Assembly: GCF_964340395.1 (NCBI RefSeq)
Contig: NC_135564.1
Span: 13,718,012 to 13,782,011 of the forward strand
DNA: 64,000 bases
Direction of reading: 5' to 3'
From: Glandiceps talaboti
Taxonomy: Eukaryota > Hemichordata > Enteropneusta > Spengelidae
Of the stretch, positions 15,101 to 37,319 are shown piece by piece. The notes under the pieces were generated by a model. It made no database searches. It saw nothing but the letters and a program-made list of their open reading frames with translations, and had not been told where the DNA came from. The number at the start of each line of letters is the position of its first letter. Within the stretch, counting starts at the first letter, position 1. The position numbers were made by a program, and so were the translations under genes.

Positions 15101-18100
15101 CATTGTCTACATGATATCCATGGCTTTAGGGGTGAAGGGAAACTGAAGCCACCAATAGCCTCTAGACTAGAAAACTATACCCTACCTGTAGACATGAAGG
15201 ACTAAGTAAGCTACTACATTATTCCGCTATCCTAACTGTCCTTCAGGTTTACAGGTTCTTAGGCTAGGCAAACTGCTAACTAGTGCTCAGTTTACTGCAT
15301 AAATTAAAGTTGTAGAGCCTCACTTTCTGAACCCATCGTAACAGCCATGGGTTGGTTAAATGTCTTTATTTGCTCACACCTAAGAAAACCTTGGAATAAT
15401 CCACAAAATCTTGTCTAATGCATAACTTCTATTGAGCAGGATCTCTTTTATATTAAAGACATGGCATCCGTTCCACTTTGTATACTTTCTATTAAATTGA
15501 ACTGAACCTGTTCATTTTCCAATGTCACTTGTCTTTTTCCAAGGGTGCTCGTTTTTCATCCTCCCAAGGTTACGACATCATTGAATTTTTAACAAGGCCC
15601 AACGTTTTTGTCAAACATATTTTCTTAGTTTTGGCAGTTTGGCACTCCTAGGTTGCTAGCAAAGAAATGAATTTTCTGGTCAACAACAAGGCCATTTTGA
15701 TTATATGAGTCACAAAAAATCCCTGATTCTTGGGTAAACCCCAAGTAAATATAAAGTCACTGCACAACATAGCTATTTCTATCGATGACGTAAAGTTTGA
15801 AAATCTCATCACTTTTTTTTACTGCTGACGCATTAGTTTACAAAATGTATGCTGTGGTAATACCTGTTGTAACCTTATATGTTGCCCATTGTAGGTCTAC
15901 ATATACACTGGTACTGGTATGAGAAGAAGTATTTTCTTTCAAATACTGGGACACATCTTGCTTTGTGTTTGTTTTTGTGAAACTAATGGCCATTTCTAAC
16001 CATGACGTATCTGAGTTTGCAAGTAACTGTACGCAGTACAATACTATATCTAGCGTACTTTCCCAAATTTTTTTTTATGTCTGATGCAGCTAATAGGTGG
16101 GTACATACGTGTAGGCTGAGATTTAGTAGCCACCTTTGTCCTTCAGTCTTTTTACGATTCTATGAGTCTATAACCACAAACAATGGCTTGGAAAGAAGTA
16201 TTTCCTTTCAAACACTCACAAACACATAAATAATGTCTGTTTATGAGCCACCTGAAACAGAATGTGTGAGTAGATATACATGGACATATCACTTTTCAAT
16301 CGTTCATGCTTTTGTTTTTTTCGGGTTGATTTCTGGGACTTCAAGTTCTGACCACATGCAGAGCTTTAACCAGCATGCCTCGGGCAGCCATTATAGCGAT
16401 GGGTGACTTTTAAATGAACCCTTCTTTTCTGTCATTTGAATTCTCTTTCTTTTTGTATCATTCACATTTCACAATGTCGCGGAAGAAATAACAGCTGTGG
16501 TTTGCGTATAGTTCCTATACATTATCGTTACCTCCACTCATGCGGTTTAGTTATAAAAAACCACGCTGGCATCCAGACTAGATTTGCGAGAATGCATCAC
16601 GACAGCAAATTTCTCTCCTCACTTGACACCAGATTATTGACCTTTGTTCATTTTCTCCTCTAACTATTCACGCAAAACAACCTTGATAAGTGATTGTTTT
16701 CTAGTTTCCTCTACAAATTTATCTTTCAGAGTTTAATACAGTGCAATAGCTTCCTTTCAAGTCATGAATGAATCACGTATGGGAAACAGTATGTACTGAA
16801 GGACACTGCATTGACTCCTATAGTCTATACTGTTTTCTACACTTCCTAAATTGTTTAAAATTATTTCCCACTTTATTTTCAATTATGATTTATCTGTTTT
16901 TTTCCATTACTTTATTAACTGAGAAAATTCTAGGGTGAATGACTTGTATTTCTAATTCCTGGAGATCAAGTTGATTTAAACTGATGAAGGTCAGTGAATT
17001 GACTCCAATAACTTGTTTTCTCTACGTGTTCAAAATCATTTTCTAATTTATGCATACATTTTCAATTGAAGATTTACTTGTTTTTTCCTGTTCTTTGCAT
17101 AGACCTGAGAAAATCCTAAGTTGAATGACTTTTCTGTCTCATTCTTGAAGATAAAGTGAATTTACAAATTGTTGAAGGACATTTCCTAAAGTATTGTTTT
17201 CCATTTTTATACACAATACTTAGCTAATTTGTTTTTTCCCTTCACTTTGTTATAATATAGTGCATATCTGCAGAAATGCCAGGGTAAATTAACCAGATAT
17301 ATAATTTCTCCAAGGTCAATGAAATTTAATTCCTTTTTCTCTCTCTTTAATTTCAGCTGTTATTTGCCTTGTTTTCTTTCGTGCTTGTTTTTTTTGCTCT
17401 GTATACATGCATGTCTATAGAAGTCCCTGGGTAAATGAATAAAGAGATCAAATCTAATCTAATAAGCTGCTGGTAATATGAAGGTCAAAACACACACTGT
17501 GTTTCAAATTAGTCTAATGATAGTTACAGAATTGTCACCTCAATGTTATTTCCAAAGTTGAAATTAAACTAATGACAAATCGGTAATAAATAATTAATTA
17601 CCATGGCAATAACATATCATTACCAGTTTGATGATGATTTGTAAAATGAGGCTCTATTTCTCCAAATGATTTTACTTATTAATACATCAAATTTATACCT
17701 TACATGTGGTTACTAATTTACTTTAAAAATGTGATTGAATGTTGAAACAAAATGTATATATTATACAGTACTAACAAATTTGTACCAAATCAACAGCCCT
17801 ACACTAAAGCATTTGTTGATCCAGATTGAATTTACATACTTCTCTCTAAATTAAATTTTCAATAATTTTAGTAAATTATAGCAATTTTTATTCTCAGAAC
17901 AGAACAGGTCTTTTTCAAAGCTATAATTATCATATTTCTATGAGTTCTCTGACCTAGAAGCTAGACGAAGAAGGCCCATTGAAAACAATAAGGTTATATA
18001 AGCCTGCATCATTCAATATGGCACTTTACAAACGACTAGAGTTTCAAAATATGCAAACTATTTATAACATATTCCTGCTAATGAACAAGGTATCTTTGTC

Positions 18101-19800
18101 AGTTACTCTCCAACTCAGAACTTAAACAATATTCAGAAAATATTGTATTGTAAAATAAACAGTCATGGTAGGGGGTGGGGGCAGGGGTGGGGGTTGGGGT
18201 GGAATATTCTTGATCATTATTTCAAGTACATGTAAATTGTAAGTGTATTTAGAGTAAGTTCAAAGTCTGTGGTGACTTGAGAAATGTGATTGCTAAACTA
18301 GTTTTCAAGCTAGTACCATGGAAATATCACCGACTTCCACGCTAGTACATACTGACAATTTTACTTATTAATTGAAAATGTACTCCTTGGAATATTTATC
18401 AGTGCAAAACCAACTTGAAATAAAAAAAATCAATGAATTGGTGTTAGACTTGCTATCGACTGGTTGATACAGATGTCTTTTGTTTGGTGTTTCGCTTTGT
18501 TTGACATAGGCCTACTTTCTTCAACCATACAAATTTTCAATAAGTGAAAAATGCAGCAGTAAACTAGGCCACAGGAGCTGTTGCACAGAATACAGAAGTG
18601 CTCTGTACATTACATAATAACCTTAGATTGTGATGAAAATACTGATGAAAAATGTCAGGTAAAGAATATTACAAAACATTATGTAAGACACAGTATATCA
18701 TTATGGTTCTTGTTGCATGTTTCAAGGCTATTATGTAAGACACTGCAGATATATAAGTGATATGTTGTGATTTGCATATAGATTAATTAATATTCACGTA
18801 CTCAGAAGTGATCGATTGTGATATTATAGTCCTTGTGCAATTGTGTCTGTCCATTTTAAGTTTTGTTTTTTTACATATTATTTATATCATAATTTTTACA
18901 ACCCAAATCAGATTTTCCACACTGAAGCATTGATTTGAAATATGTCAGTATTGGGACAAGGCAACGTAACATTGTGCACTGGAAAAGTTACTCAAGTTAC
19001 TCATTGATATCATAACCCATGTTTTGCAGCGCTATTTCGTAGCATGACTTCACGGCTAGACATTTTCGGTGATTTTGTAAGTTGATTACTTGCACTTTCA
19101 AATAGCAAAGTCACGATTAAAAATAGACCTTGTTATACAGTCTGATCGTACTGGAGCAAACCCGTTCTCACCAGTTCTCGGGTCTATGAATAATGTATAA
19201 AGCGCTGAACAAAGAGCTAGCGCAATATTTAAATACAGCATGAATATACTTATCAGCGATGCACGAAAGTTGTAAACAACTTATCAACTCTAGACTGACG
19301 GTTAACCTTATCATAATTTTATCCTTTTTTTTAACCCATACTAAGACAAGTTGTCTTTACAACGCAATATCACATTGAATGATTTGTTATCGGAAAATTC
19401 GTTCACAAATGAGAGAAATAAAACAGCGGGGGCGAGCGACAAATCTGCGTGTTTTGAAATTGTGTTTGTCAACTTTTTGATACAATGTAAAGTTGCATTA
19501 ATCGCACTCAGTCATAAAAAACGGCAGACAGACGTGCTGTTAGAAATTCCATCTAATCTTTTATGATCGTCCGACAAGGATTTATTTTAAGAGACACTCG
19601 AGTTACGACGATATGATAAACCACAAAGGTTAATGTTTTGAACAGCTGACTGTATATACTGTACCTTTGTCTCCGGCGGTTCCATTGCTTATTTTCCCGT
19701 CTGGCATCTCCATCCTAGAAAAACCAAATTGCCCTTTCGTTTTTGGCTCTAGCTTTTCGCTATTGACGACAACAACAGTCTGTGAGCTTGTGCCCTCCAT
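151..19800 (-). CDS. SLC47A: MATE-1: SLC47A-type multidrug/toxin extrusion transporter, 3' end outside window
   Basis: Fourteen exons splice in frame on the minus strand, all GT-AG: 19800-19665, 14347-14205, 10896-10795, 10222-10154, 8238-8090, 6714-6672, 4569-4427, 3602-3505, 3004-2891, 2602-2535, 2063-1955, 1430-1355, 828-759, 283-151. They give 484 residues. The last one or two exons lie beyond the left edge. MATE transporters are polytopic membrane proteins that export organic cations in exchange for protons, usually at the apical plasma membrane. Family hallmarks are visible: VKELMKLAWPT before helix 1, FCGHLGNKEL, ACDTLFSQTFGS, the EWWALEIG helix with both acidic residues, VAASVRVGNALG and GIMRGCGLQRLGA. 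The start is the first ATG after an in-frame stop at 19855-19857. The cytosolic N-terminus is about 66 residues longer than in MATE-2 and has a Cys-rich stretch just before the core. The family is certain; substrate and ortholog are not. Confidence 0.93.
1080..1325 (+). repeat. CA-rich low-complexity DNA ending in (CCA)n
   Basis: ACAC/CCACA-rich sequence leads into a run of CCA triplets at about 1264-1312. It is intronic (MATE-1, between exons 12 and 13). A G-rich tract just outside it (1008-1032) could form a quadruplex. Confidence 0.85.
1862..1906 (+). repeat. (CAAA)n microsatellite
   Basis: About ten CAAA units in a MATE-1 intron, close to the donor of the 2063-1955 exon. Confidence 0.9.
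3085..3260 (+). repeat. Degenerate tandem repeat, TTGACCTTTAACC core
   Basis: Four diverged units of about 45-55 bp share a core resembling AAATTTGACCTTTAACCT. They lie in the MATE-1 intron between the 3602-3505 and 3004-2891 exons. Confidence 0.6.
6005..6390 (+). repeat. Degenerate tandem repeat, CTACACTCATTCT units
   Basis: Repeats of roughly 24 bp with the recurring words GTGACTCCACTACACTCATTC and GGTGACACAGCTAC, about fifteen diverged copies. It is intronic in MATE-1. Short ORFs on both strands here are a by-product of the repetition. Confidence 0.7.
8400..9170 (+). repeat. Degenerate long-period tandem repeat in a MATE-1 intron
   Basis: About four or five diverged units of roughly 130-200 bp. 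Each carries words such as TGTAAAACCTTTTGTWG, CAACTTGTTGTTGATAGCA, TATAAGACTCATGG and CTCAAC. The first two units, up to about 8700, are the most alike. Confidence 0.6.
10960..11455 (+). repeat. 27-bp minisatellite, about 18 copies
   Basis: The unit resembles TCAGAGTCCCCATCAAACTC plus ATTTTTA, mostly 27 bp, with 1-bp variants (CCCCC) and a TTGTA variant. It lies in MATE-1 intron 2, starting about 65 bp upstream of the acceptor of the 10896-10795 exon. Long ORFs in both directions simply reflect a period divisible by three. Confidence 0.92.
13480..13576. mobile_element. Short inverted-repeat (MITE-like) hairpin in MATE-1 intron 2
   Basis: CTGAGAGACTTGG at 13480-13492 is repeated inverted at 13564-13576. 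The arms continue imperfectly inward (TGTCTCGCTTGAC against the complement of GTCGAGTCAAATAA). The total is about 97 bp with no coding content. I see no clear target-site duplication. Confidence 0.5.
16790..17450 (+). repeat. Degenerate tandem repeat of about 170-190 bp in MATE-1 intron 1
   Basis: Four diverged units, each running through AAGGACA..TTGACTCC, TTGTTTTCT, a T-rich stretch with CTTGTTTTTTCC, then CTGAGAAAATYCTAGGTGAATGACTT. Intronic, no coding signal. Confidence 0.6.
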
Positions 19801-20567
19801 TCTTTGTATAAAATCAGGCGACGATCCACGGTCACACAGCCTAGCCCCTGTCTGCTATGCTATATCAGCTGATGACAAACAAATATGTTTGGGTCAAGGT
19901 GCAGCTTTTTCTCTCTATTTGGAAGTGCGGCAACTATGATGCAAATCACCTGTGGTTGTGGCCCACCTTCTCATTTGCATATATTTACATACAATAGAAA
20001 GGGAAATGAATAATGTATTGAAACTAAACTTTTGTTTATTCGTTGCTAATTCTCTACTCTTAATATGACATGTTCATCATGATTGATGATATCACCCCAT
20101 TAAATTTGCACGACAGACTCTATTTGCGTTTGAACTAAACTCAGTTAGCCCTAACATGAGGGATGGTGACCCCAGAAACGCGAAACGGGGATTATATGCC
20201 GTATGAATGTAACAGACTTTTTCCCCAATAACATTAAAAGGCTTCTGAGTTCTACAATGGCTTTGGAAACCCTGCCTCAAATGAGGACTTGTCCAGCTTT
20301 TCAAGTTTCTGGAATGTGAAACATGAGATCGAGAGAGGTTATATTGTGGGGTCAAATTGTGTACTTGTTTATTTCTTCTTTCCAGTCGGCGTACTACAGG
20401 ACTGGGTGCGTCTTTTCCGGGGTTTCGAACAGGTACAGGTATGTGTACATATATAGATAGATCTGGACAAAACTATCAGCTTTCGAGCCTGGGTCACGGT
20501 CAAACCAGAGTCAAACCACGTGTAAACCTTGTAAATCTAATTTATATATCTTAAGACTTTTGAGCAT

Positions 20568-20695
20568 GACACAACATAGTCCTGCTTGCATACGGAGGAA
20601 TTCGGGACTCGATTCTGACAAACGGTCCTGTGTTTAGAGTCAAGTCAGTAATACAGACTCGTGCACCGTCATGTAAGCAGGACTAGACACAACAT
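20568..20695. mobile_element. 108-bp MITE with 10-bp target-site duplication
   Basis: The element occupies 20578-20685. Its ends are AGTCCTGCTTGCAT and the inverse of TAGTCCTGCTTACAT. It is flanked by direct repeats GACACAACAT at 20568-20577 and 20686-20695. A duplication of 9-11 bp is typical of Mutator-like (MULE) transposons, so a non-autonomous MULE-type MITE is the best guess. Confidence 0.72.
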
Positions 20696-21713
20696 CACAC
20701 TCACACTCAATATCAGTCTGGATATAATATACCCAGACAATACAAATTGTATTGACACTAACGAGTGTGAGTTCCCTTTATTGGCTCTACTGAATAGTTT
20801 ATACAGTACTTTGAGAGTAAAGCTGAATAAAATACTAAAATGCTTAAATTCAGATGATAAAACTGGATTTCTATTTTCGAGGATAATGCCAGTGTATTTT
20901 GGGGTGCTTTTTTATCTCATTAGTTTGCTGGTTCCAACGACAACATCTCTCATAGAACAATACGTAGTACATGTACTATAAAAATTGGGCTACCAGAATA
21001 AGTAAGTTTTGAATAAGGTGCTCGAGCACCCTTGTAAACCGCTTTCTATAGCTATCTGATCTAGTAATATAATAGCCCCACATGTTTATTTCACTCCCTA
21101 CTGTAGACGTAATTTTCGGCTGCCCGATGCAAAAGACAATTTGGCAAAATAAATATTTTATTCCACCCACAAAGTGCGATATTGAGCAATACATTTAGAG
21201 TACTTTTATGTCGTCATTGTACTGTTGTTGTGTTTGGGAATCAGACATAACGAATTTCTAGTGAGAGCGCCCTCTCCCAAACAGTAGGTAACCCCTTTCG
21301 TTTAACCTCGAGCCTCGTTGTTGCGAGCGTTTTTAGCCATTTCCAAAGTCTATGGTGAGATTCTACCGCGTATTCGCAATTGCATGCTGCAATTTCCAAC
21401 TAATTTCACGCCTAATGATTGGTCGCTAAGGAAAGAATATAATTGGCCTGTTATTAAATACAATTTGATTGACAGAATTTGTAGGTAATCAGATTGATAA
21501 CCATGAAGAAAAAGATCACTGTCAAGGTCAGAATCCCCTCTGTGTGAATTTCATGTATATGTATATTACTGATATCGCTTGAAATTTCAGGGTCTCACAA
21601 GACACTCGAAAAATTATCTAAACAATTACTGAAATTCTTCACTCTAGATAAAAAAAAATAGACAGATAACCTATTTTACACTCATCGGCCTCCTGGGACT
21701 GGTTGACAAACGA

Positions 21714-21748
21714 TGTGTGAGGGCGCCCCGTCACGACGTACCTTACAG
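21714..21748 (-). mobile_element. Single arm of the palindromic GCCCTCA element family
   Basis: On the minus strand this reads CTGTAAGGTACGTCGTGACG, then GGGCGCCCTCACACA. It matches the arms of the full elements at 32244-32339 and 39591-39697. I see no second arm nearby, so this is a solo or truncated copy. Confidence 0.5.
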
Positions 21749-22254
21749 ACAATATTCCCCTCTAGCTCTATGTTTAGGGGGAAACACTGTTATCATGCAT
21801 GTGCTCATGTTTAGAATCGCTGGACCGGGTTGCAGAATCCCAGTTGTTAGTTCGAGTTCCGTCGTTGTCGCTTGTTTCTTTTAAAGTTACGTAGACTAAA
21901 CGGTCCAAAGGGAAAGTTTGGAACGATATTGAGCTCGGTCCGCAACCTTTAATATACTAGTAATGTTATTGTTAACAAATATTCCAATGGGAACTCGATA
22001 AAGGTTACCCATAATATCTGTGAATGGTTTAAGCATATGCGCTCATAGAGTGGACAGATTGAATGGATTGTATGCTCCCAGAGGTTTCAGGAAGTATAGC
22101 GTGTCTTGTAGCGTTATAGGTCCATGCAAAGGGAATAATTGTAAGGTGTTTTGAACGCAGAGTGAGTATTGTTATGTATCAGCACGTGTACCTGTAACAA
22201 ATAGCCTTATCTGATGATGTCATGAGATAACCCCAAAGTGACCTATACTAAGGT

Positions 22255-22762
22255 GGCCTTGCCCACAGTCACTTGTGAGCTAATATTGTATTCCAGGATG
22301 GTAATATTTTAGTCTAGAATGATCACAATACAAAATAATGACGTTATTAGGTGTACACGATATACAAAAAATACCGATATCGGTGATTGCTCCGAAATAT
22401 ACTGGGGGGGGGGGGGGTCGTTTAAACGTGGGCGTCTAGTCTTTCTTCAGAAACGATTTTGGATCATTATTGTTGCAGATTAGTTGTCAGGTAGGGCAAA
22501 GAGTTTTCTAAGAGTGCCATGGGTGGTTATGTTTTGGTTATATTTTGTTGATTTCGGAGTCAAAATGGATCATCGAATCGAAATTGCTGTGTATCTTCCG
22601 CTATTTTTCAACGTCGGTATATACCGGAGCAATCACCGGCACGTGTAAGTTTTGAATATCGTTTATACCTAATAACGTCATTATTTTGTATTATGATCAT
22701 CCTAGAATAGAATGTTAGCATCTTGGAATAGAATATTAGCTCACAAGTGATTGTGGCCTAGC
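22255..22762. mobile_element. Foldback element with inverted repeats of about 150 bp
   Basis: The left arm (about 22255-22403) and right arm (about 22619-22762) are inverted copies. Shared words include TCACTTGTGAGCTAATATT, GATGATCAYAATACAAAAT, AATGACGTTATTAGGT and CGGTGATTGCTCCG. The spacer of about 215 bp starts with a run of G and has no coding potential. There is no clear target duplication. It sits between the two divergent MATE starts. Confidence 0.75.
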
Positions 22763-24062
22763 CATAATGTTTTCGAACTTTGAATTATTGCCGGGTAGAC
22801 ATGTTCCAACTTGATACACAACAACTGCAGTGGGAACTCATAGAAGACACGCTTGCGCAGCACAGACGTTATATCCCTTTAGTGTTACAATCGGCACCAT
22901 ACCACCCCAGGGATATATATACCAACTCCCCTTATATCCAGAAATCAGAAGGTTGGGTTCCAGGTTGTGTGTGGGGGTTTTCTGAAGAAGTATAGCCGTC
23001 TGTTTTATAATTTTACTGATAACCTCTGCGACTGCTTCCCAAAGGTACGGATGTGTTTTTTTTACGATTTGTCATGATACGTTATAATTACACTCAGCTG
23101 ACAGACCAAGTAACTACACTCGTCTCGAATCACTCTCACATCTTATATCTTATGTACCGACTCAACTTCTGTACCGGGATCAGTACTTGAACTATAGTCC
23201 AGTCTACACACAGTTTATGTTCAAGCCGAAAGTCTACACTAGCACCATTGAGAGAGTATGTTGACCTTTCAGTCAAAGTGGGACATGCGATGTAGTTAAA
23301 ATATTGAATTTACTAAAATTATGAATATGTCATCTGTGACACAACAAGTGAATTCCTAAATCGTGCATATTGCACTTTGTACTGGTTATTCTTTAAATAG
23401 GAACGTTTTGTTTGTTTACATGTTCTTTATTTGCCACCAGACCCCTGCCACCAGACAATTGTCAAATATTAGGAAGTGGGTGTTGTTGATAATTAAGGAC
23501 AGGGTAACTGTATTGACATGGTGTGCTTTGAAATGCCTTGGTGCTGTTTTGAAAACTCTCCATGATTTGACCTTTGACACAGGACAAGAAAATTGCAAGT
23601 ACGATTTCATGGTACATAGAGTTTAATACATTGTAATATCGTGGCTGATTTTCTATTGTAACATCAGAGGTATGTGTGCCATATGTTGGCGTGTTTGTGT
23701 TGATAAAACCATCAATGCCATTGCCATTTGTATTTTGTCCTTCTATATATAGTATCTAGAGTTCACTAATTTTGTTAGGCTTATAAATCACACATTTATC
23801 GTTTTAAATATCACCAAATGTAGAAAAGTGTTGTTTTTTCTGTAATATTTATTCAAATTTAAGGGAAAAGGTCACGCTACTTTAATTGTATATGATCATA
23901 TATTTCGTGTTCTCTTCGTAACACATACAGCGAAAACTGTCATATTCTATTTGAGTTTTGGAGTGTTATTTTCATTAACCGTACGTAAAAATTATCATAA
24001 TAGTATGTATGTTCCAATAACATGCAGCAACTTGCTTTCAAAACTATAATAGTTATCGTTAC

Positions 24063-24347
<285 letters not shown>

Positions 24348-24470
24348 TATATATATTAGGTGAAATGTTAATATTACTTGTGCATGAAATAAACCTCCTT
24401 TACCAGTAACCCCAATATACCTTTTTGTTGTAAAGTGGATGTTTGACATAATTTATTCAAATATACCGGA

Positions 24471-35271
<10,801 letters not shown>

Positions 35272-35331
35272 GCTATAAGTGTATGATAATCGTTGTCACT
35301 ACTTAACTTATACCACGACAGTCTCTAATTC

Positions 35332-35420
35332 ACACAGACACACACACAAGCGCGCGCGCACACGCATGCACACATACATAGACAGACAGACACACACACA
35401 CACACACGCAGACACACACC
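35332..35420 (+). repeat. (CA)n-rich repeat downstream of MATE-2
   Basis: Interrupted CACA/GACAGACA tract about 60 bp past the MATE-2 stop codon, probably 3' UTR or just beyond. A short (TA)n follows at about 35606-35626. Confidence 0.85.
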
Positions 35421-35680
35421 TCGGGGTTCCATATTACGAAAGTGTTTTGGGTTTTTTTGTTTGTTTTTAAATTTTTGTGCTGGGAATTCCACCCAGCGAT
35501 TTTCTGTTATGCAGACAAATACACACAAACAAACAAACAAACACAAATGCTACAGAGAACCATTTGAAAGTTTACCAGGCTAGTAACTAAGGAAACCAGT
35601 TTCAATATATATATATATATATATATTCAACATTTTTTTCTCGACTGTCTCGCCGGCAGCAAGCCATTTGTTCTCAAGTT

Positions 35681-35686
35681 TTTATT
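35681..35686 (-). promoter_or_regulatory. Poly(A) signal of the sulfotransferase gene
   Basis: AATAAA on the minus strand (TTTATT on plus), about 70 nt past the TAA stop of the sulfotransferase-like gene. The spacing is normal for a short 3' UTR. Confidence 0.5.
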
Positions 35687-35756
35687 GTAATGAATACCCA
35701 GGATTTTTAAACGCCCTCATGCACCTCTTCTAGAAAAAAAATTGCTTACTTTATAA

Positions 35757-36850
35757 TTATGCCAAATATTTCTTCCGTAAAAACTTCGGAACATGGTTCC
35801 CATATATCGCATGAAAGTCGTAAACCCGAAGAGCAGCAAGTTGGCATTCTGTTGAGGCGTTTCCTCTTAGCAGAGCTATATTTTCTCGACCTTTCTGTTT
35901 CCTAATTTTGCCTGGTTCAATGCACTCATCGAAGAACTGGTTTTGTAATTTCTTAAATTCTATTAAGTCTGCTTCAAACTTGGGTCCGTACTCCTTAACT
36001 TTCTTCCAAAATGTCTCATTAAAATGTTCATAGAGTAGAACATCTGCTTGGTTCCATTTCTCTATCTTTGAAGCAAGGGATGGAGAGATTTCATAACGTC
36101 TGTTCTCGGTCCGGTCCCCCTTCGAAATATAAAGGATATCTTCGAATTCCCAGCACAGTCGGGATTTTAACAAAATCAGAGATTCATCGTAATAGTCAGC
36201 CAACAGAACTAAATCTAGTTCCTTGTCCAGTTTTGCAATTGTTTGGTTGATGACGTCAACATCCTCATCATAGCGATGATTAAAACCTAAATTATACATC
36301 ATACCATTTCGCAATTGTTTTTTCATCGTAAAATTATATTTTTTCATGTACATATCTGGGTTTTCCATGAAATGTTCCAAGGGATTTCCATTTTTGTTTG
36401 TCAGTTCCATTACCTTAGCAATGCGATAGTACCCAAATGTAGATTCAAATTTCTTTACCGGATGACGTAATATAGTGACGTAAGTGGCACGTGGTATAAC
36501 CATGTCAAGTGCTTCTCTGTTGTAAACTAAATGGTTTGCGATGATATTGAATTTCTTTCTCGGGGATGATTTTGAATTTACTAACATTGTCTGTGAGAAC
36601 GGACGACTTTCATCAAAGAGGTGGTTTCTATACGGTATACCGAATGTTAGTCCGCGCTTTAACCCGAATCTATCGATAATGGTGGCTGTGGTACTGCTGG
36701 CTGTTTTGTGTGTCTTGATAAATATTATATCTTTAACTGGGGTACATCTTGATTCCTTTCTCAGTCCGATCAAATCTGATAAAACAAACCTGGATTCAAA
36801 CAAGAAGAAAATGGATTTTTACCTTCAGTGAGGGAAGGTAATGTTATCCT

Positions 36851-36923
<73 letters not shown>

Positions 36924-36927
36924 GTCC

Positions 36928-36973
<46 letters not shown>

Positions 36974-37292
36974 GTCCGTTTGTCTATCTGTCTGTCTGTC
37001 TTTGTCTGTATCTGTGTCTGTGAACACAATATTTGAAAAACTACTGCTTCAATTCTTATAAATATTGCCACACATATATTATATTATGGAAATTACAAGA
37101 ACTGATTAGATACTGGTACAAAACATATGAGCCATTTTCATAAATAATGAAATTACTAAAACTGACTTGCCTTTGACCTGAACTTTCAAGTTTCAGTAAC
37201 GATGATGACCACAGTCGTACAACTACAGTTATACCAATAAATAGTAGAATAAAGATAGACTTTTGATTTGTAACATTTTGGCAAACAGACAT
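35757..37292 (-). CDS. GAL3ST: Galactose-3-O-sulfotransferase-like Golgi enzyme, two coding exons
   Basis: The large 3' exon (about 36789-35757, stop TAA) encodes about 344 residues of the Gal3ST family. These are type II Golgi membrane enzymes that transfer sulfate from PAPS to the 3-OH of galactose on glycolipids or glycans. The 5'-phosphosulfate loop [12 protein letters not shown] is near 36685-36720 and the 3'-phosphate motif [17 protein letters not shown] near 36428-36477. Candidate N-glycosylation sites include NFT, NQT, NET and NAST. The large ORF has no ATG at its 5' end and starts at a good acceptor (pyrimidine tract, then CAG at 36790-36792). I therefore place the N-terminal anchor in an upstream exon starting at ATG 37292: a 12-residue tail, then the hydrophobic [14 protein letters not shown]. 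That exon's donor is not settled. CAG/GTCAAA near 37178 joins in frame only to a second acceptor, AG near 36776-36777. The intron holds a (CTGT)n repeat. Acceptor sugar unknown. Confidence 0.85.
36851..37020 (+). repeat. (CTGT)n microsatellite inside the sulfotransferase intron
   Basis: About forty CTGT units with a few TGTCCGTT interruptions, between the N-terminal exon and the catalytic exon of the sulfotransferase-like gene. The Asp/Arg/Gln/Thr and Cys/Leu/Ser/Val ORFs here are artefacts. Confidence 0.93.
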
Positions 37293-37319
37293 CAGGCTTG
37301 TACACTTCCTGTAAGAAAA

